The position numbers were made by a program, and so were the translations under genes. A stretch of 64,000 nt of DNA, taken from contig CALNVZ010003426.1 of NCBI GenBank assembly GCA_940671915.1, forward strand, positions 28,615,115-28,679,114, given 5' to 3'. Shown in pieces: positions 33,022 through 44,078 of this stretch. Every line of letters begins with the position of its first letter. The first letter of the stretch is position 1. This DNA is from Paracentrotus lividus. Taxonomy: Eukaryota > Echinodermata > Echinoidea > Camarodonta > Echinidae. Under the pieces are notes generated by a model. That model saw only the letters and a list, made by a program, of their open reading frames with translations, was not told the DNA's origin and did no database searches.

Positions 33022-33134
33022 CTCTTCAGCAAGTCGTTTCCTATTTTCTTCTGACTCAATGATACCTGGGTAGTCAGTGACAGCCAACCCTCTTATGTAG
33101 TCGAACCGCTCTTCAAAAAATACTGTTGTAGCAG
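33022..33134 (-). CDS. MUC4-like gene, exon 18: SEA-like domain 1, N-terminal half
   Basis: The exon reads AATTVFFEERFDYIRGLAVT and continues DYPGIIESEENRKRLAEE up to a GTTAGT donor. It supplies the first strand and the acidic/basic helix of a SEA-like fold. It enters in phase 1 after CCAACAG and leaves in phase 0. The upstream exon is the EGF at 34,820-34,951. Confidence 0.65.
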
Positions 33135-33499
33135 CTGTTGGTTCAAGTTTATATTGGTTCAATTTACACATTTAACAAATTTTTGCACTGAAACAGGGAG
33201 GTGAAACATAATATTTGTAGACTACTTTGATGTGTGAAATATTAAGTTCGAATCAAAAAGAGCCTCAGCTTACGTTTCTGGCAGAATCTTCGTCAGATAC
33301 AAAATGACAGGCTCAGTTTTATATGTGACCCTTTTTTTTTTAAATATCTATATTGTCTACATTTTCTTTCTTAATTTGCTTTGTTTTGTTTATGTCTGTC
33401 CTTTTTTTCAATTAATTTTGTACTTTATGTTTTCTTTAAAGTTTGATATAAATGTTTTTTTTTGTTTTCCCTTAAAAAATTAGTAGTGTAATAAAGCAA

Positions 33500-33718
33500 T
33501 TTAGGAATTAAGCAAAATTTTGTACAGAAACACGCGCAAAATGTTGATTTTCATTCAATTTTGGCCTGACATGTGATTACATAATGTTGCATAACACAAA
33601 AAAGGTATGTCAGATTTTTTCGCAGGGAATGCTGGTTTGCGATTTGCAGCGGTTGCGCGGCATTCCGTACAGGGGGTGGGGGGGGGGATTACAATGACCC
33701 CAAATTAGAATAGGGACA
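33500..33718 (+). mobile_element. piggyBac-type MITE, right end
   Basis: Blocks AAATTTTGTACAGAAACACGC, TTACATAATGTTGCATAACA and GCAGCGGTTGCGCGGCATTC, followed by a G-run, match the right end of the family and the reverse complement of 60,156-60,260. The terminus reads AATAGGGACAA, so the flanking TTAA has decayed. Confidence 0.55.
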
Positions 33719-34819
33719 AGCTTTAGCCCCTCTATTTAACCCCTTCTTTGGTATACCTACCCTTGGCTTCTAGCAGCTGATCATCTCTCTTTTGTTCTGA
33801 TTTCAATCTGATGCTGCCTACATGTTGCTCCCTGTCTTTTGATTGGCTATACCTCTCCCCTTAATGCCCCTTTTGTTCCTTTGTCCACTGTACCTTCCCT
33901 ACTTATAGCTCTGTCTGTCTGTTCTTTCTGTATATGTATTTCTTCTTATATGTATGTTGTCATTTTGTCTCTGACGAAGATTTTTTTTTTTTTACTTAAT
34001 TTTACTCCGCTATTTCAAATCGAATCTCAAAACATTTCTTTTTGTGAAGGCATACTAACTTGAATATTAATGTTATATTATATTGTAAATTGTAGTTCTT
34101 TATATAATTATCAAAATACATATTGTTTTTTACTGTCTGTGTGTTTGGCATTGACAATATTTTCCTCTTTGACTTTGACTTGGCAGATTTGGAGTGTGCG
34201 CCTCACAGGCTGTCCCTCTTTTCTGTTTTTATTAAGAGAATATGTTTGTAACTACATGTATGATGTATGTTGTTCAACACTTTCATCTTGTTTTACAATG
34301 CGCCTCCGAATAGTTTAACTAGACAGATGTCGCTATACAAATGCGTTATTATTATTATTATTTCCCTCTTATTTGATAAGCAGTTTCAGCAGGACATTTT
34401 TTTGCAAATATTAAGTCTGGTAGGTCAAGCTGAAAAACAAATATTTTAATAAAAGTTGAATATGTGGAAACTTAAAAAAAGCTCAACTGGTATAGTGTAC
34501 AAGCAAACATGTGGTTCACTAATCATTGATTTCTTATATATATTGGTATCATCTCAAAATATTTTCCTTAACTTGTTGCGGATAATCATATAATTGCACC
34601 CTTCACATTCGTGACGCATCAGAGTTCATCTTGTGTGTTTAGCAATAGAATCTGCAATTTACAACGCTTTCACTCCTAATGTTTACGAGATGAGACAACA
34701 GTAAAGCAGGACAGACAAACCTAGAAAATGATGACTCATCATCACGTTTGATGGCAGAGGCACAGATATAGGTACCAGTGTGGTGAGCTCATAAGACATG
34801 ACTATATATCACTACCCAC
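33719..34819. other. intron, pyrimidine-rich, no gene recognised
   Basis: T/C-rich plus strand with several overlapping short frames that carry no domain similarity. Resembles a decayed retroelement 3' region ending in a short ATT run near 34,347-34,361, but this is not secure. Confidence 0.35.
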
Positions 34820-34951
34820 CTGTGCAATTTCCAGATGAAGACTCGGCAAAATTAGGTTGACAAACACAAGTAAAGTTCCCGACTGTATTCATGCAAATGC
34901 GGTTTATAGCTTCGCTACAATTATGAGAACCAACGACACATTCATCAATAT
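34820..34951 (-). CDS. MUC4-like gene, exon 17: calcium-binding EGF
   Basis: The exon reads DIDECVVGSHNCSEAINRIC then MNTVGNFTCVCQPNFAESSS and ends GNCTG. DIDEC start, six cysteines; NCS and NFT are sequons. Acceptor is AACTAG and donor is GTGGGT, both phase 1. Confidence 0.9.
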
Positions 34952-35589
34952 CTAGTTTGGAAGAAAAGTGAATACAAGATAACATTTTTTTATTTAGAAT
35001 TTTAATAATCATTATTTCTGTTAAAAGCAGGTTCATACGATATGGGGCAATTTAAAATATCACACATACATTTAGCCTAATAAAAGAAGGTGTTTGATTT
35101 ACAGACTTACCAAACAAAATTGGTATATTATAATGAGAACAGTAAAACAACATAAAATTAGGCCCACAGAATAATTAATTAAACATGTATATACAACACA
35201 GGAGGCCTCTGTGTCATAATAATGCATTAAACAGATGGAATGTATGGTAGATTAACGCTTTAATGGTTTTTCTTTGTACCCTAGCACGAAAATGACGCAT
35301 TATTAAAACAATTTAGCAATGCTAATGTTCAGGACTCGTCCCCGTTGAAAAATGTTTAAAATTCATTTGTTCCCTCAACTAAAGCAGCTTTATTTGATGT
35401 CCACAAAACAATAGTAATAGAAAACAGGAGTTGCTACCTAGAATTTTAAATTCCATTCAACAAGTGACATCAAAATTTTAAAGAATATTTTTATTGTTGG
35501 GTACTCTAACAATTAGATGAATTATGCCCAATTCCCTTGAACCCCTTCCTCTATCCCATAAGGCCCAAGAAGGGCGCTTTGAGTGTTAC

Positions 35590-35718
35590 CTTCACATGTT
35601 TTAGTTTCGTTAATTGTATTATACCCCTCTGAGCAGTCACAGAAGAAATCTCCATCTGTATTGATGCAGGTAGATGTGACCGGGCAGGGGTCAATTTCAA
35701 TAGAGCATTCATCAAAAT
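35590..35718 (-). CDS. MUC4-like gene, exon 16: calcium-binding EGF
   Basis: The exon reads DFDECSIEIDPCPVTSTCIN then TDGDFFCDCSEGYNTINE and ends TKTCEG. The C-I-N-T-D-G-x-F-x-C hydroxylation-type pattern is complete. Acceptor is ATGCAG and donor is GTAACA, phase 1 on both sides. Confidence 0.9.
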
Positions 35719-36084
35719 CTGCATGAATATAACAATAATGAAACAAAAGAGTAACAACTTAAAATCATATATCTGCTGATCACTGCCCATATATTTTGAT
35801 TACGACGCAACAGTATTGAGTAAATAATGATAATAAAAAGTTATAACATGGGCACACAAGATTGACATAGGCCCTACCACTTACCATCTTCACAGCAAAT
35901 GACATATTGTCTATTCATTCATAAATGGAAAACAGAACAAGCTGGAACGAATATGTCTCAAATGTGTTCATAGCCGACTCTGTGAGTCGGAGTTCAAAGC
36001 TGTTTTCGTATCATCGTTGTTGTAGTTTCCTGTTATGTTTACCAATATGATATAGGTCTAACGGAGCCTGCAACGTTAACTCAC

Positions 36085-36180
36085 CTGAACATGTTTCATT
36101 TTTAAATTCATATCCAGATGCACATGTGCAGTTCGGGGACCGAGTATTATTCATTGCAATAGGCGTGCATCCTGCGTTAT
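36085..36180 (-). CDS. MUC4-like gene, exon 15: short degenerate EGF-type module
   Basis: The 96-bp phase 1-1 exon reads DNAGCTPIAMNNTRSPNC then TCASGYEFKNETCS. Only four cysteines are present, so it is either a reduced EGF or half of a module. Splice sites are good (acceptor CCACAG, donor GTGAGT). NNT and NET are sequons. Confidence 0.75.
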
Positions 36181-36990
36181 CTGTGGTTTATTTAAGAGAG
36201 AAAATGTATAAACAGTAAAATGTCTAGAAAGATAAACAAGAATAAATAAAGAAGAGTTATTTCCCCTATAAAAACAGTAATTTTTTGTTGTTGTTGCTGT
36301 TTTTAACTTATTGGAGATGAACAGAAAAAATCTATAATTTGATTTGCATGTACAAGTACAGATACACTTTGTAGCAGCAATCTGAATATTATGGAGATTC
36401 ATAGTGCATGCTTCAGTGAGTAGGGTGGAAAGAATTAATGTCACTTTGAATTTCAGAAGCGGAATGACATAAATTTGATTCAGTGTTATTTGAACACATT
36501 TAAGATTTTTAACACCATACATGTAACAAGACGTGATCAACGTGTGTTTCCTAATGCATCTAATTTCACTGTTGAGTATTCACAGTTGAAAATATGCAAA
36601 AACTGCATTTTAATGATGGTGGTGAAATGAATCATATACAATATAATTTATGTTTTGGAGGGCGTTTCATAATTTGTTGATAAAATTTTATTAATTCCCG
36701 TGTGAAGGAAGTAAACGGCATTTGCCGTGTTAATATAACAGAGGAAATATTTTTTGAAAAAACTGTTTTTCATTATTATCAAGCACATTGTAGAAGGGAA
36801 ATAATATTATATAAAGTGCCGTATCCTTTTTAGAATACATTATTTAATTCAAAGGTGAATGAACTAAAATAACATGTGCCATATTAAAAATGAAAGAAAG
36901 TAATTTTCAACTATTTGTTATTATCATGAAAGTGTATAAAAATATTGCAGGTTTTTAAGAAATGAAAATAAAATTAACAACATGTGATAC
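36181..36990. other. intron, no feature recognised
   Basis: AT-rich sequence; a 129-codon open frame at 36,151-36,540 on the minus strand overlaps the exon-15 donor and shows no domain. Nothing else is supported. Confidence 0.5.
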
Positions 36991-37116
36991 CTATACATGA
37001 GCGTTGATCCAGAGAAAGAGTGAATCCATCGTTGCATGAACATTCATATCCAAATAGGATGTTATGACAGTTTTGTTCACAGTTGTTAGTCTCGTTGCTT
37101 TCACATTCATTCAAAT
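36991..37116 (-). CDS. MUC4-like gene, exon 14: calcium-binding EGF
   Basis: The exon reads DLNECESNETNNCEQNCHN then ILFGYECSCNDGFTLSLDQ and ends RSCIG. It has the DLNEC start and the C-x-Q-x-C-x-N-x-x-x-x-Y-x-C-x-C pattern of the LDLR/fibulin class. Acceptor is TATACAG and donor is GTATCA, both phase 1. Confidence 0.9.
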
Positions 37117-37619
37117 CTGTATATAAATAATCAGAAATGCATTGTTTGACAGTTAATGGGTCAAAACATTTTTAACAAACGAAATACATAATGCTGTTGT
37201 TTTACATTGTAGAAACATTTATTGATGGGGTTTTCATTTGCCATGTTAGTTTATCATTTGAAAGAAAGAATCTAATAAAAAATGCATTTCAATATGTATA
37301 TTATCAAGTACTAACTGTCACATTTTTCAACATCAATACTTATTTGCGGTATGTTAAACTGAATGTGTTATGAGGGAGACCAGGGATACAAAAAATAAGT
37401 TTGTTGGGCTGGCTACCTAGCAACTGCACATGACAATTGACAAAAACAGATGTAGGGACAGTCTTGACAAGTAATGTCTGTCATCAATAAATTTAAGGTA
37501 CATTCTTTGGTTGTATTGTGGGCAATTGTTTTCCATACACCTATGACCAATCTTTGATATTTTTGATATCGACTAGTAACTCAAGTTCATGCAATTGTTT
37601 TGAGAAAAACTAGATGAAT

Positions 37620-39244
37620 CTTCGACCGCGCACGGTCGGAAGGCATGCCTCCGTATTGCCACATCGGAGAAAAAAAAAGGCATGCTCATGTTGAGTATTT
37701 TACATCCATTTATACCATGACATCTTTGAGATATTGACCCCAAATCTATTAAAGTTGTATCATCAGAATTATTTCCAACTCGGAAGGATGGCTACTGATG
37801 TAATAAAAAGGATAAACATGTTTAAGTTGTCTGTCAAAGGTCCTTCAGAAATTGCACAAACGAGTCATTTACATAAATAACCAGTGACCTTGATGTTCTG
37901 ACCTCAAAAATATAATCAGTTCATCTTTCCTCCCACATGACCAAGTTTGAAGTTGATCCATAAAACGGTTCAGAAGTTACAGCAAGAACGTGCCATTTTC
38001 ATGTATACAATGACGTCTGTGACCCTTGACCTTTGACTTCATGACCTCAAATATAACAAATTCATTGTCCCTACCATATGCACACATGACCAAGTTTGAT
38101 GTTCATCCATCAAACTGTTCTTAAGTTATCGCAAGAACAAGCCATTTTCACGTACACAATGTCCTCTGTGGCCTTTGAACTTTGACCTCATAACACTAAA
38201 TTCGAAACAGTTTATTGTCCGTCCCATATGCACATATGACCCAAGTTTGAAATTGATCCGTCAAACGGTTTTTAAGTTTATTGCGAGAACAAGCCATTTT
38301 CATGTACACAATAACCTCTGTGACCTTTGACCTCATGACCCCAAATCTGATAAGTTCATTGTCCCTCCCATATGTAAATATGATCCAAGTTTTGAAGTTG
38401 ATCCCTCAAACGGTTCTTAAGTTATCGCAAGAACGAGAGCCATTTTCACGTACACAATGACCTGTGACCTTTGACCTCATGACCCCAAAATCTAATAAGT
38501 TTATCGACCCTCTATATTGCACATATGACCCAAGTTTCAAGTTTATCCCAAACGGTTCTTAAGTTATCGCAAGAACGAGCCATTTTCATGTACACAGTGA
38601 CCTCTGTGACCTTTGACCTCATGACCCAAATTCTAATCAGTTCATTGCTCCTCCCATATGCACATATTACCCAAGTTTGAAGATGATCCGTTACACAGTT
38701 CTTAAGTTATCACGAGAACAAACTATTTTTATGTATACAATGACCTCTGTGACCTTTGACCTTTGACCCAAAATCTAATCAGTTCATTGCTCTCCCATAT
38801 GCACACATCACTCAAGTTTGAAGTTGACCGTCACACAGTTCTTAAGTTATTGCGAGAACGAACCATTTTCATGTATACAATGACATCTGTGACCTTTGAC
38901 CTTTGACCTCATGACCCTAAAATCTAATCAGTTCATTGCCCCTCCCATAGGCACACATTACCCAAGTTTGAAGTTGACCCGTCAAACGGTTTTTAAGTTA
39001 TGGCGAGAACGAGCCATTTTCATGCATACAATGACCTCTGTGACCTTTGACCTAATGACCCTAAAGTCTAATCAGATCATTGTCCCTACCATATGCATAC
39101 ATGATCCAAGTTTGAAAGTGATCCGTCTAACGGTTCTTAAGGTATCGCGAGAACGAAAACGGGACGGACGTACGGACGGACGGACGGACGGACAACCCGA
39201 AAACATAATGCCTCCGGCACCACATTCGGTGGCGGAGGCATAAA
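37620..39244. mobile_element. satellite-containing element, 146-bp units
   Basis: About ten tandem units of roughly 142-150 bp. Successive TGTGACCTTTGACC-type cores fall near 38,015, 38,165, 38,318, 38,463, 38,607, 38,747, 38,889 and 39,039. Units share AAGTTTGAAGTTGATCC, AACGGTTCTTAAGTTATCG and GAGCCATTTTCATGTACAC. The right end has a GGAC tetranucleotide run (about 39,165-39,192) and a hairpin with GCCTCCGGCACC pairing with GGTGGCGGAGGC. The left end has GGCATGCCTCCG (37,642-37,655). The array with similar CCTCCG ends looks like one mobile unit whose interior was amplified. Confidence 0.8.
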
Positions 39245-40100
39245 AATAATTTGGTGCTTCAGACGTATGCTAGTGCAATTTCCATGATGGCGGGGTTGAG
39301 TTTAGAAAACTTAGAAGAGCTCCATCGAGATTTGTGGAGAAAGAGAACTGTCAGAAATGTTTTGAAAAAATATAAATTGAAAAGAAAAAAATATTTAGCG
39401 CTTAATAGATATAGCCATCTTGGTATTTTGAAGTGTTTATTGTGTTAAACTATTGTTTACGTTACGCCGGCTGAGCGATAAGGCGGGAGGGGGGGGGGTA
39501 TTGGGAGTGTGAATATTTTTTGGGTCTGGGCACGCTGAGCCCCCTGAATCCACGCCCGTTGTATTGCTTTCTTTCATTTTGTGATTTTCCTTATGTGTAT
39601 CATGATGAGTTTCAAGACAAACAAATCAGGCAACAAAGGTCTACAAAGCATTATAAACCTCATTTTTATTACATTACTAATGCTGTCTTCTGAAAATCCA
39701 GTCATGTTCATTTTGCTGAGATCAACGTAAGTCTTGAGTCTATGTGCGTATTATCAAAGATCCTTCATTTTGAGCAATAATATTGCAGGAGCGCAAAGGG
39801 GAACCATAAGTAATGCGAGTGTTACAGCTGCGCCTAGGCCTACGTTATAAACATGCTTATTAGTACTGATTTCTCTCAAGCTAGTTAGACGGTCATTGTT
39901 AATTGTTAGGGTAACTTCATTTGTGCCTAAACATGCTGAACGTGTCAGTCATTCTAAATGTTTTTTTCATGTTCGGTTTATGAAAGATATATTGACTGAG
40001 TCATAGTCGTTTCTATGGGGTCTCGGGGGATTTCAAAACTGGCTTTGAGGTCCCCTCCAGCAAAGATACCACCATGACCCTCATATCACTGAATCAGTGA
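39245..40100. other. intron, no gene recognised
   Basis: Contains a G-run near 39,488-39,498 and a 65-codon plus-strand frame without domain similarity. It could be the decayed left part of the MITE whose right end is at 40,217. Confidence 0.4.
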
Positions 40101-40217
40101 CCTAATATGCGAATACATGAAGTTGTACAAGGTAAGAACAGAGTGTCAAACTTTCAAACTTGGTACGCATTTCGTCAAGGGGGGGGGGGGTCAATTGCAC
40201 CCCCAGTCAGAAAAGGG
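40100..40217 (+). mobile_element. piggyBac-type MITE, right end
   Basis: Ends CAGTCAGAAAAGGG directly before TTAA (40,218-40,221), preceded by a G-run/short spacer/C-run (40,180-40,205). This matches the family terminus. The left end was not found with confidence. Confidence 0.6.
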
Positions 40218-40342
40218 TTAAAGTACGTTTTTTTATCGTATTACAGGGACCTTTAAGCATTTTGCATACAGCAAATAGCGCTATAGAAATTTCAAACACT
40301 ATTATTTAAATTATCCTTGTGTAGGAGCAAATAAATACCTAC

Positions 40343-40532
40343 CAAAGCAAGTTTGATGACCGTCACCCTCTAAGCCAGGTGGGCAGTCATCACACTCATA
40401 AGGTGGCAAGTCCGGGGATGGGAAGTTGTCGGTACAGAGCACACCAATGAAACATGGAGATATGGCACACGAATCAAAATCTACGTCACAATGGTCACCT
40501 GCCCAACCATCAGTGCAATTGCATGTGACAAC
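40343..40532 (-). CDS. MUC4-like gene, exon 13: EGF-like completion and CCP-like Cys module
   Basis: The exon reads VVTCNCTDGWAGDHCDVDFD, then SCAISPCFIGVLCTDNFPS and ends YECDDCPPGLEGDGHQTCFG. The first part completes the EGF-like domain begun in exon 12 (CQCENGGMC ... CNCTDGWAGDHC). The second is a further Cys-rich module of the kind that follows VWD/EGF in MUC4-like proteins. Acceptor is TTCTAG, donor GTAGGT; phase 0 in, phase 1 out. Its 5' part is duplicated at 40,775-40,868. Confidence 0.85.
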
Positions 40533-40774
40533 CTAGAACATCAATCAATGCATGATTGAAAGCAAAAGAGAAAAAAAAATAGTATATATTTTTTACAGAA
40601 TTAAGCAATAATCAAATCCATATCTTTAAGGATTGTTTGTTGAACTTTTGTGTCATGGAAAATCCCCAATATAACCCATGAAGTTAATGACATTTATTTT
40701 CACCTTATAAAACCCTAAACTTTCCAAACACCAAAAAAGGGTCAAGCATCCAGGGGGATCATACTCCACATTGG

Positions 40775-40868
40775 TTAAAGTGAAACATGGAGACACGGAG
40801 CACAAATCAAAATCTATGTCACAATGGTCACCTGCCCAACCATCAGTGCAATTGGATGTGACAACCTG
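40775..40868 (-). pseudogene. decayed duplicate of exon 13 (5' part)
   Basis: About 95 bp match exon 13 at an offset near 333 bp: VVTSNCTDGWAGDHCDIDF followed by DLCSVSPCF, with an intact acceptor (GTTCCAG). The conserved first Cys is changed to Ser. After CF the similarity to exon 13 ends; the frame reads on and no matching donor is present. If spliced in after exon 12 it would give a product lacking the rest of the module, so I regard it as non-functional. Confidence 0.7.
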
Positions 40869-40983
40869 GAACATCAAACAATGCATTTATAATCATGCAG
40901 TATGGCCCAAATCGACTCTGAAATTAGAGACCAATGTCCTACTAGAAGGTGTATAATCCGTAATAAATTTATAAAGTACCCAC

Positions 40984-41168
40984 CGCGTATCCATTAGCAA
41001 CTAGGTTCTCGCCGATGGCTTGGGTCTCAAAGTCACACATTCCGCCATTCTCACACTGGCAGATCTTCACCTTAAACGCTATCGAAGTCTGTGCTCCACG
41101 GCCATCGCTGATCAACACCTCTATCATAGACACATTAAGACTTGATGGAGTCCACTCGAACAGGCCAA
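40984..41168 (-). CDS. MUC4-like gene, exon 12: post-VWD linker and EGF start
   Basis: The exon reads VGLFEWTPSSLNVSMIEVLI, then SDGRGAQTSIAFKVKICQCE and NGGMCDFETQAIGENLVANG, ending YAV or YA. The first part has the look of a beta-sandwich edge (a cadherin-like E-W-x-P ... V-x-x-x-D-G-x-G pattern), and ICQCENGGMC opens an EGF domain. Acceptor is ATTCAG, donor GTGGGT; phase 1 in, phase 0 out, matching exon 13. Confidence 0.8.
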
Positions 41169-41750
41169 CTGAATCAGGTGAAAAATTAAGGAAAATTACA
41201 CAATCTAAAACCATCCCTAAATTACACTATAATGTTGGTTACAAATTAGGTTTGAGGTGTCTCCATTGGTATGACAAACCTTTTTTTGTCTTTCTTCTTT
41301 TACAAATTAAGTTTTTGAATGTTGTATTGAAATTTTTGTTTTCTCCCAGTATGTGCTTTTATCAGGGAAAAACAAAAATGCGCGATAATTTTCCCAGAAA
41401 AAATGTTTGCATGTGACAGTGTTTTTTAAAAACATTTCATTTCTCATTATTTCAATGTTAAAGCAATTCAAAAGTAACATCGTAATATGCTCCAAAAGAA
41501 CAAGTTTGATTCCCCTCATCCACAAATTGTTAATTGATTTTGATAAAAATCAGAGATACTACTTAGAATTATTGTCTATTATTATTACAGTTATTATCTT
41601 GACTACATATAAATTGCCAGAACACAAACAAAGTATTTGAACGAGAAGCATTAAGTGGACTACAACTTTATTCTCTGAATATTTAATTCATACACTCTCA
41701 AGTAATGCCTTTTGAATTCTGAAATGATAAAGTAAGGAAAATCATATTAC

Positions 41751-41948
41751 CATTTTGGGAGATACTGGAACCCTCAGGAGAATTGTCAGCTAGTGTAAAA
41801 TTAACCATATCCCCCACATTGGGATCCTCGGCATTTATTTGAAGCATCAATGTTTGATTGACTGTGACCCAGAGGACGCTGTCATCTTCTTGGAGTGCAT
41901 TAGTAGATGTTCTTTCTGTGATCGAGGTCACGTTTGGTGGGAAATTTT
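41751..41948 (-). CDS. MUC4-like gene, exon 11: Ig/cadherin-like linker
   Basis: The exon reads ENFPPNVTSITERTSTNALQ, then EDDSVLWVTVNQTLMLQINA and EDPNVGDMVNFTLADNSPEG, ending SISQNG. N-x-P-P-x-V ... L-x-I-x-A-x-D-P-N ... V-x-F-T-L is typical of the immunoglobulin-like segment after VWD in MUC4-type proteins. NVT, NQT and NFT are sequons. Acceptor is TTTCAG, donor GTAATA, phase 1 both. Confidence 0.8.
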
Positions 41949-42303
41949 CTGAAAATCAATAGAAATGGTTATCAAAACAGGACTAAGTGTTTGATGGATG
42001 CTGTCCATATTTCAACCTCAGCATTTCCAAGTCTAAATGTGTCATGGGCAAGGCACAATTAGTTGATAAATAACTATTTGTGTCACCTAATGTAGGCGGC
42101 CTAGGCTGCAGACATTTGGTCCAATTGTACATGTACATAGCATCACTCACTTCATTTGTCTACATTACTCCTAGCCCGTATCCCCAGTTGAGGCGATGCC
42201 CATTTTAACATCAATTGGAATATTGGTCACTTTGCCTAATCAACAGCTTGTGCAAAATTCAAGAATAGGATGGCACTTTGACTGGGATGTTATGAATACC
42301 TAC

Positions 42304-42555
42304 CAAGATTAGCGAGGTCATTGTCAAAGACATCATCGGTGTCCATGGTCTGTTCACCAAGTTCTGGGTTTACAGCGAGGTAGTCAAACAAGCACATTTC
42401 ATCGTCGCCACAGGCCGTTCGGGCAGCAGCGGTTCTATCGGGGTCCTGGGCGAGAAGATCACTTAGGAAAATGGGCGTAAAGTTTGCAGGGTTGTAGAAT
42501 TCGAAATCCTTTTCACCGCTGTACAAGAACAGGGATTCCGATTCCTGTATTTGCC
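42304..42555 (-). CDS. MUC4-like gene, exon 10: end of VWD and Cys-containing follow-on
   Basis: Joined to exon 9, the boundary reads FGQSWQIQESESLFLYSGE. The exon goes on with FEFYNPANFTPIFLSDLLA, AAARTACGDDEMCLFDYLA and ends DDVFDNDLANLG. S-L-F-x-Y ... F-x-P-x-F ... A-x-x-x-C-G-x-x-x-x-C-x-x-D is the conserved pattern after VWD in MUC4 and related NIDO-AMOP-VWD proteins. Acceptor is CTCAAG, donor GTAGGT, phase 1 both. Confidence 0.85.
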
Positions 42556-42811
42556 CTTGAGAATACAATGAGGAATATAAATGAATCAATTTGTTTTCCT
42601 TTTCTTTTCATGAAATGGGCATTCCTTTTTGGCAAAAATTTGACAAAAATATAAAAGTATGATGAATAAAAATTTATTTCAAAAAGAAGATATATAACTC
42701 CAAAGGGTAAGGACAGAGTTTGTTTCAATATGTTTGATCTTAATTTCGAAACAGTCTGCAAGGTTTAATCACTTAAACTAAATTAACAATCAACTTTTAG
42801 GTTTAACTTAC

Positions 42812-42925
42812 AACTTTGTCCAAATACATATATTTCTTTGTCAGTGAGGTTTGTTGCTAATGAATCCTCAAGAGTGGTGCCATTTCTCAGCAAGAAATCA
42901 TCAGTGTTGTCCCCATTCATGTGAC
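42812..42925 (-). CDS. MUC4-like gene, exon 9: VWD, C-terminal strand
   Basis: The exon reads GHMNGDNTDDFLLRNGTTL, then EDSLATNLTDKEIYVFGQS. G-x-x-N-G-D-x-x-D-D-F is the conserved VWD block near its end (GxxNxDxxDD), probably the calcium site. Acceptor TTTTACAG and donor GTAAGT are both strong, phase 1 both. Confidence 0.85.
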
Positions 42926-43874
42926 CTGTAAAAACAAAATTATTTTACCCAATCATAATTTATGTGTCTGAGACCAGACTGATATGCAGTCATTTGAGAA
43001 AATTAGGTTAGCATATTTTTTTTATTTTTTTTATTTATTTTTTTTTTTTTTGGGGGGGGGGATGGAAGTCACAAAAGGAAAATGTTACTACTGGGACTCA
43101 ATGAAATTCAATTAAGGTTCATTTGAAATTATGACATGTCATGCAGTACCAAGACTGAATTGTACATAAGTTACTTTTCAAATGTAGTTATACATAAATG
43201 GATAGTACAATTAATATATTCAACGTAAAAGAACATTACGCAGAATTTAAAATTGTCATATTAAAACAATTCAAGTAATTCACAGGCAAGGAAATGAAAA
43301 GGTATAATAAATATAATACCAAAAATAGGTAAAAACAATAGCAAATAGGAGGATAGGGAAAGAGGAGAAAAGAAAAATGAGATAAAATTATCAACTACTT
43401 GCAGAGCAAGGGAGTGAGACTTGGAAGAGAACTGGTCTGAAACAGTTTTGTACGACATTTAAATGGTTGTTATTTGTTTGGGTTTGTAAATTGAACTTGC
43501 GTGTTACTAAACCTGACAATTACTAAATAATTTATGTTTGACCATAAATTCAATTATTGAAAACTAGATAAAATAATTAAAATCTAAATAACTCGCTTCA
43601 ATAAATTTCCTCGAGGCTTTTCAATATACAAGAAGTGCATCCAAATTTTCAATCTGAGTTATCTCCAGCCATTGTCCAGGTATATGCCTGTCTTTAGAGA
43701 AAAAGATTCACACTAATTTTGAGAGCAATGCTAGCAAATATTAAGTCCTCTTTTTGATAGGCGACTTTACAAAATATGGTGATAAGAGGCAATCCCCCTC
43801 TCTCTCTCTCTCTCTCTCTCTAAAGTAACAAAGGTACATTTAGCCTTTAAAATATAAAATTGTAATTTTCATAC

Positions 43875-44078
43875 CCAGGAGACCTCTTCCGGTTCCATTA
43901 TCTGCGTACTCGGGCGATGCTTCAACTGAGACGTCAAGTATTCCATTCAGGAGGGTCACTGTGAAGGAAGTGCTGGGGTAATCTTCTAATTCGAAAAAAA
44001 CGTTGACCTTAATTTCTTCCGAATTGGTGCTGTTCTCGTACGTGAGTTCAAATGTACTATCTGTGGAATTGTACCCAT
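43875..44078 (-). CDS. MUC4-like gene, exon 8: VWD, central part
   Basis: The exon reads DGYNSTDSTFELTYENSTN, then SEEIKVNVFFELEDYPSTSF and NGILDVSVEASPEYADNGTG, ending RGLLG. The V-x-V-x-x-x-L-x-x and T-x-x-G-L-x-G pattern places it in the beta sandwich before GxxNGD. Three sequons are visible. Acceptor is GTTTCAG, donor GTATGA, phase 1 both. Confidence 0.8.

Noticed and set aside
38896-39243. 115-codon open frame with repeated MTFDLMTLKSNQ-type blocks
   Set aside because: It is translation of the 146-bp satellite units; the repeated peptide only reflects the DNA repeat.
37620-39244. CRISPR-like regular repeats
   Set aside because: Units of about 146 bp with no unique spacers in animal DNA are a satellite, not a CRISPR array.
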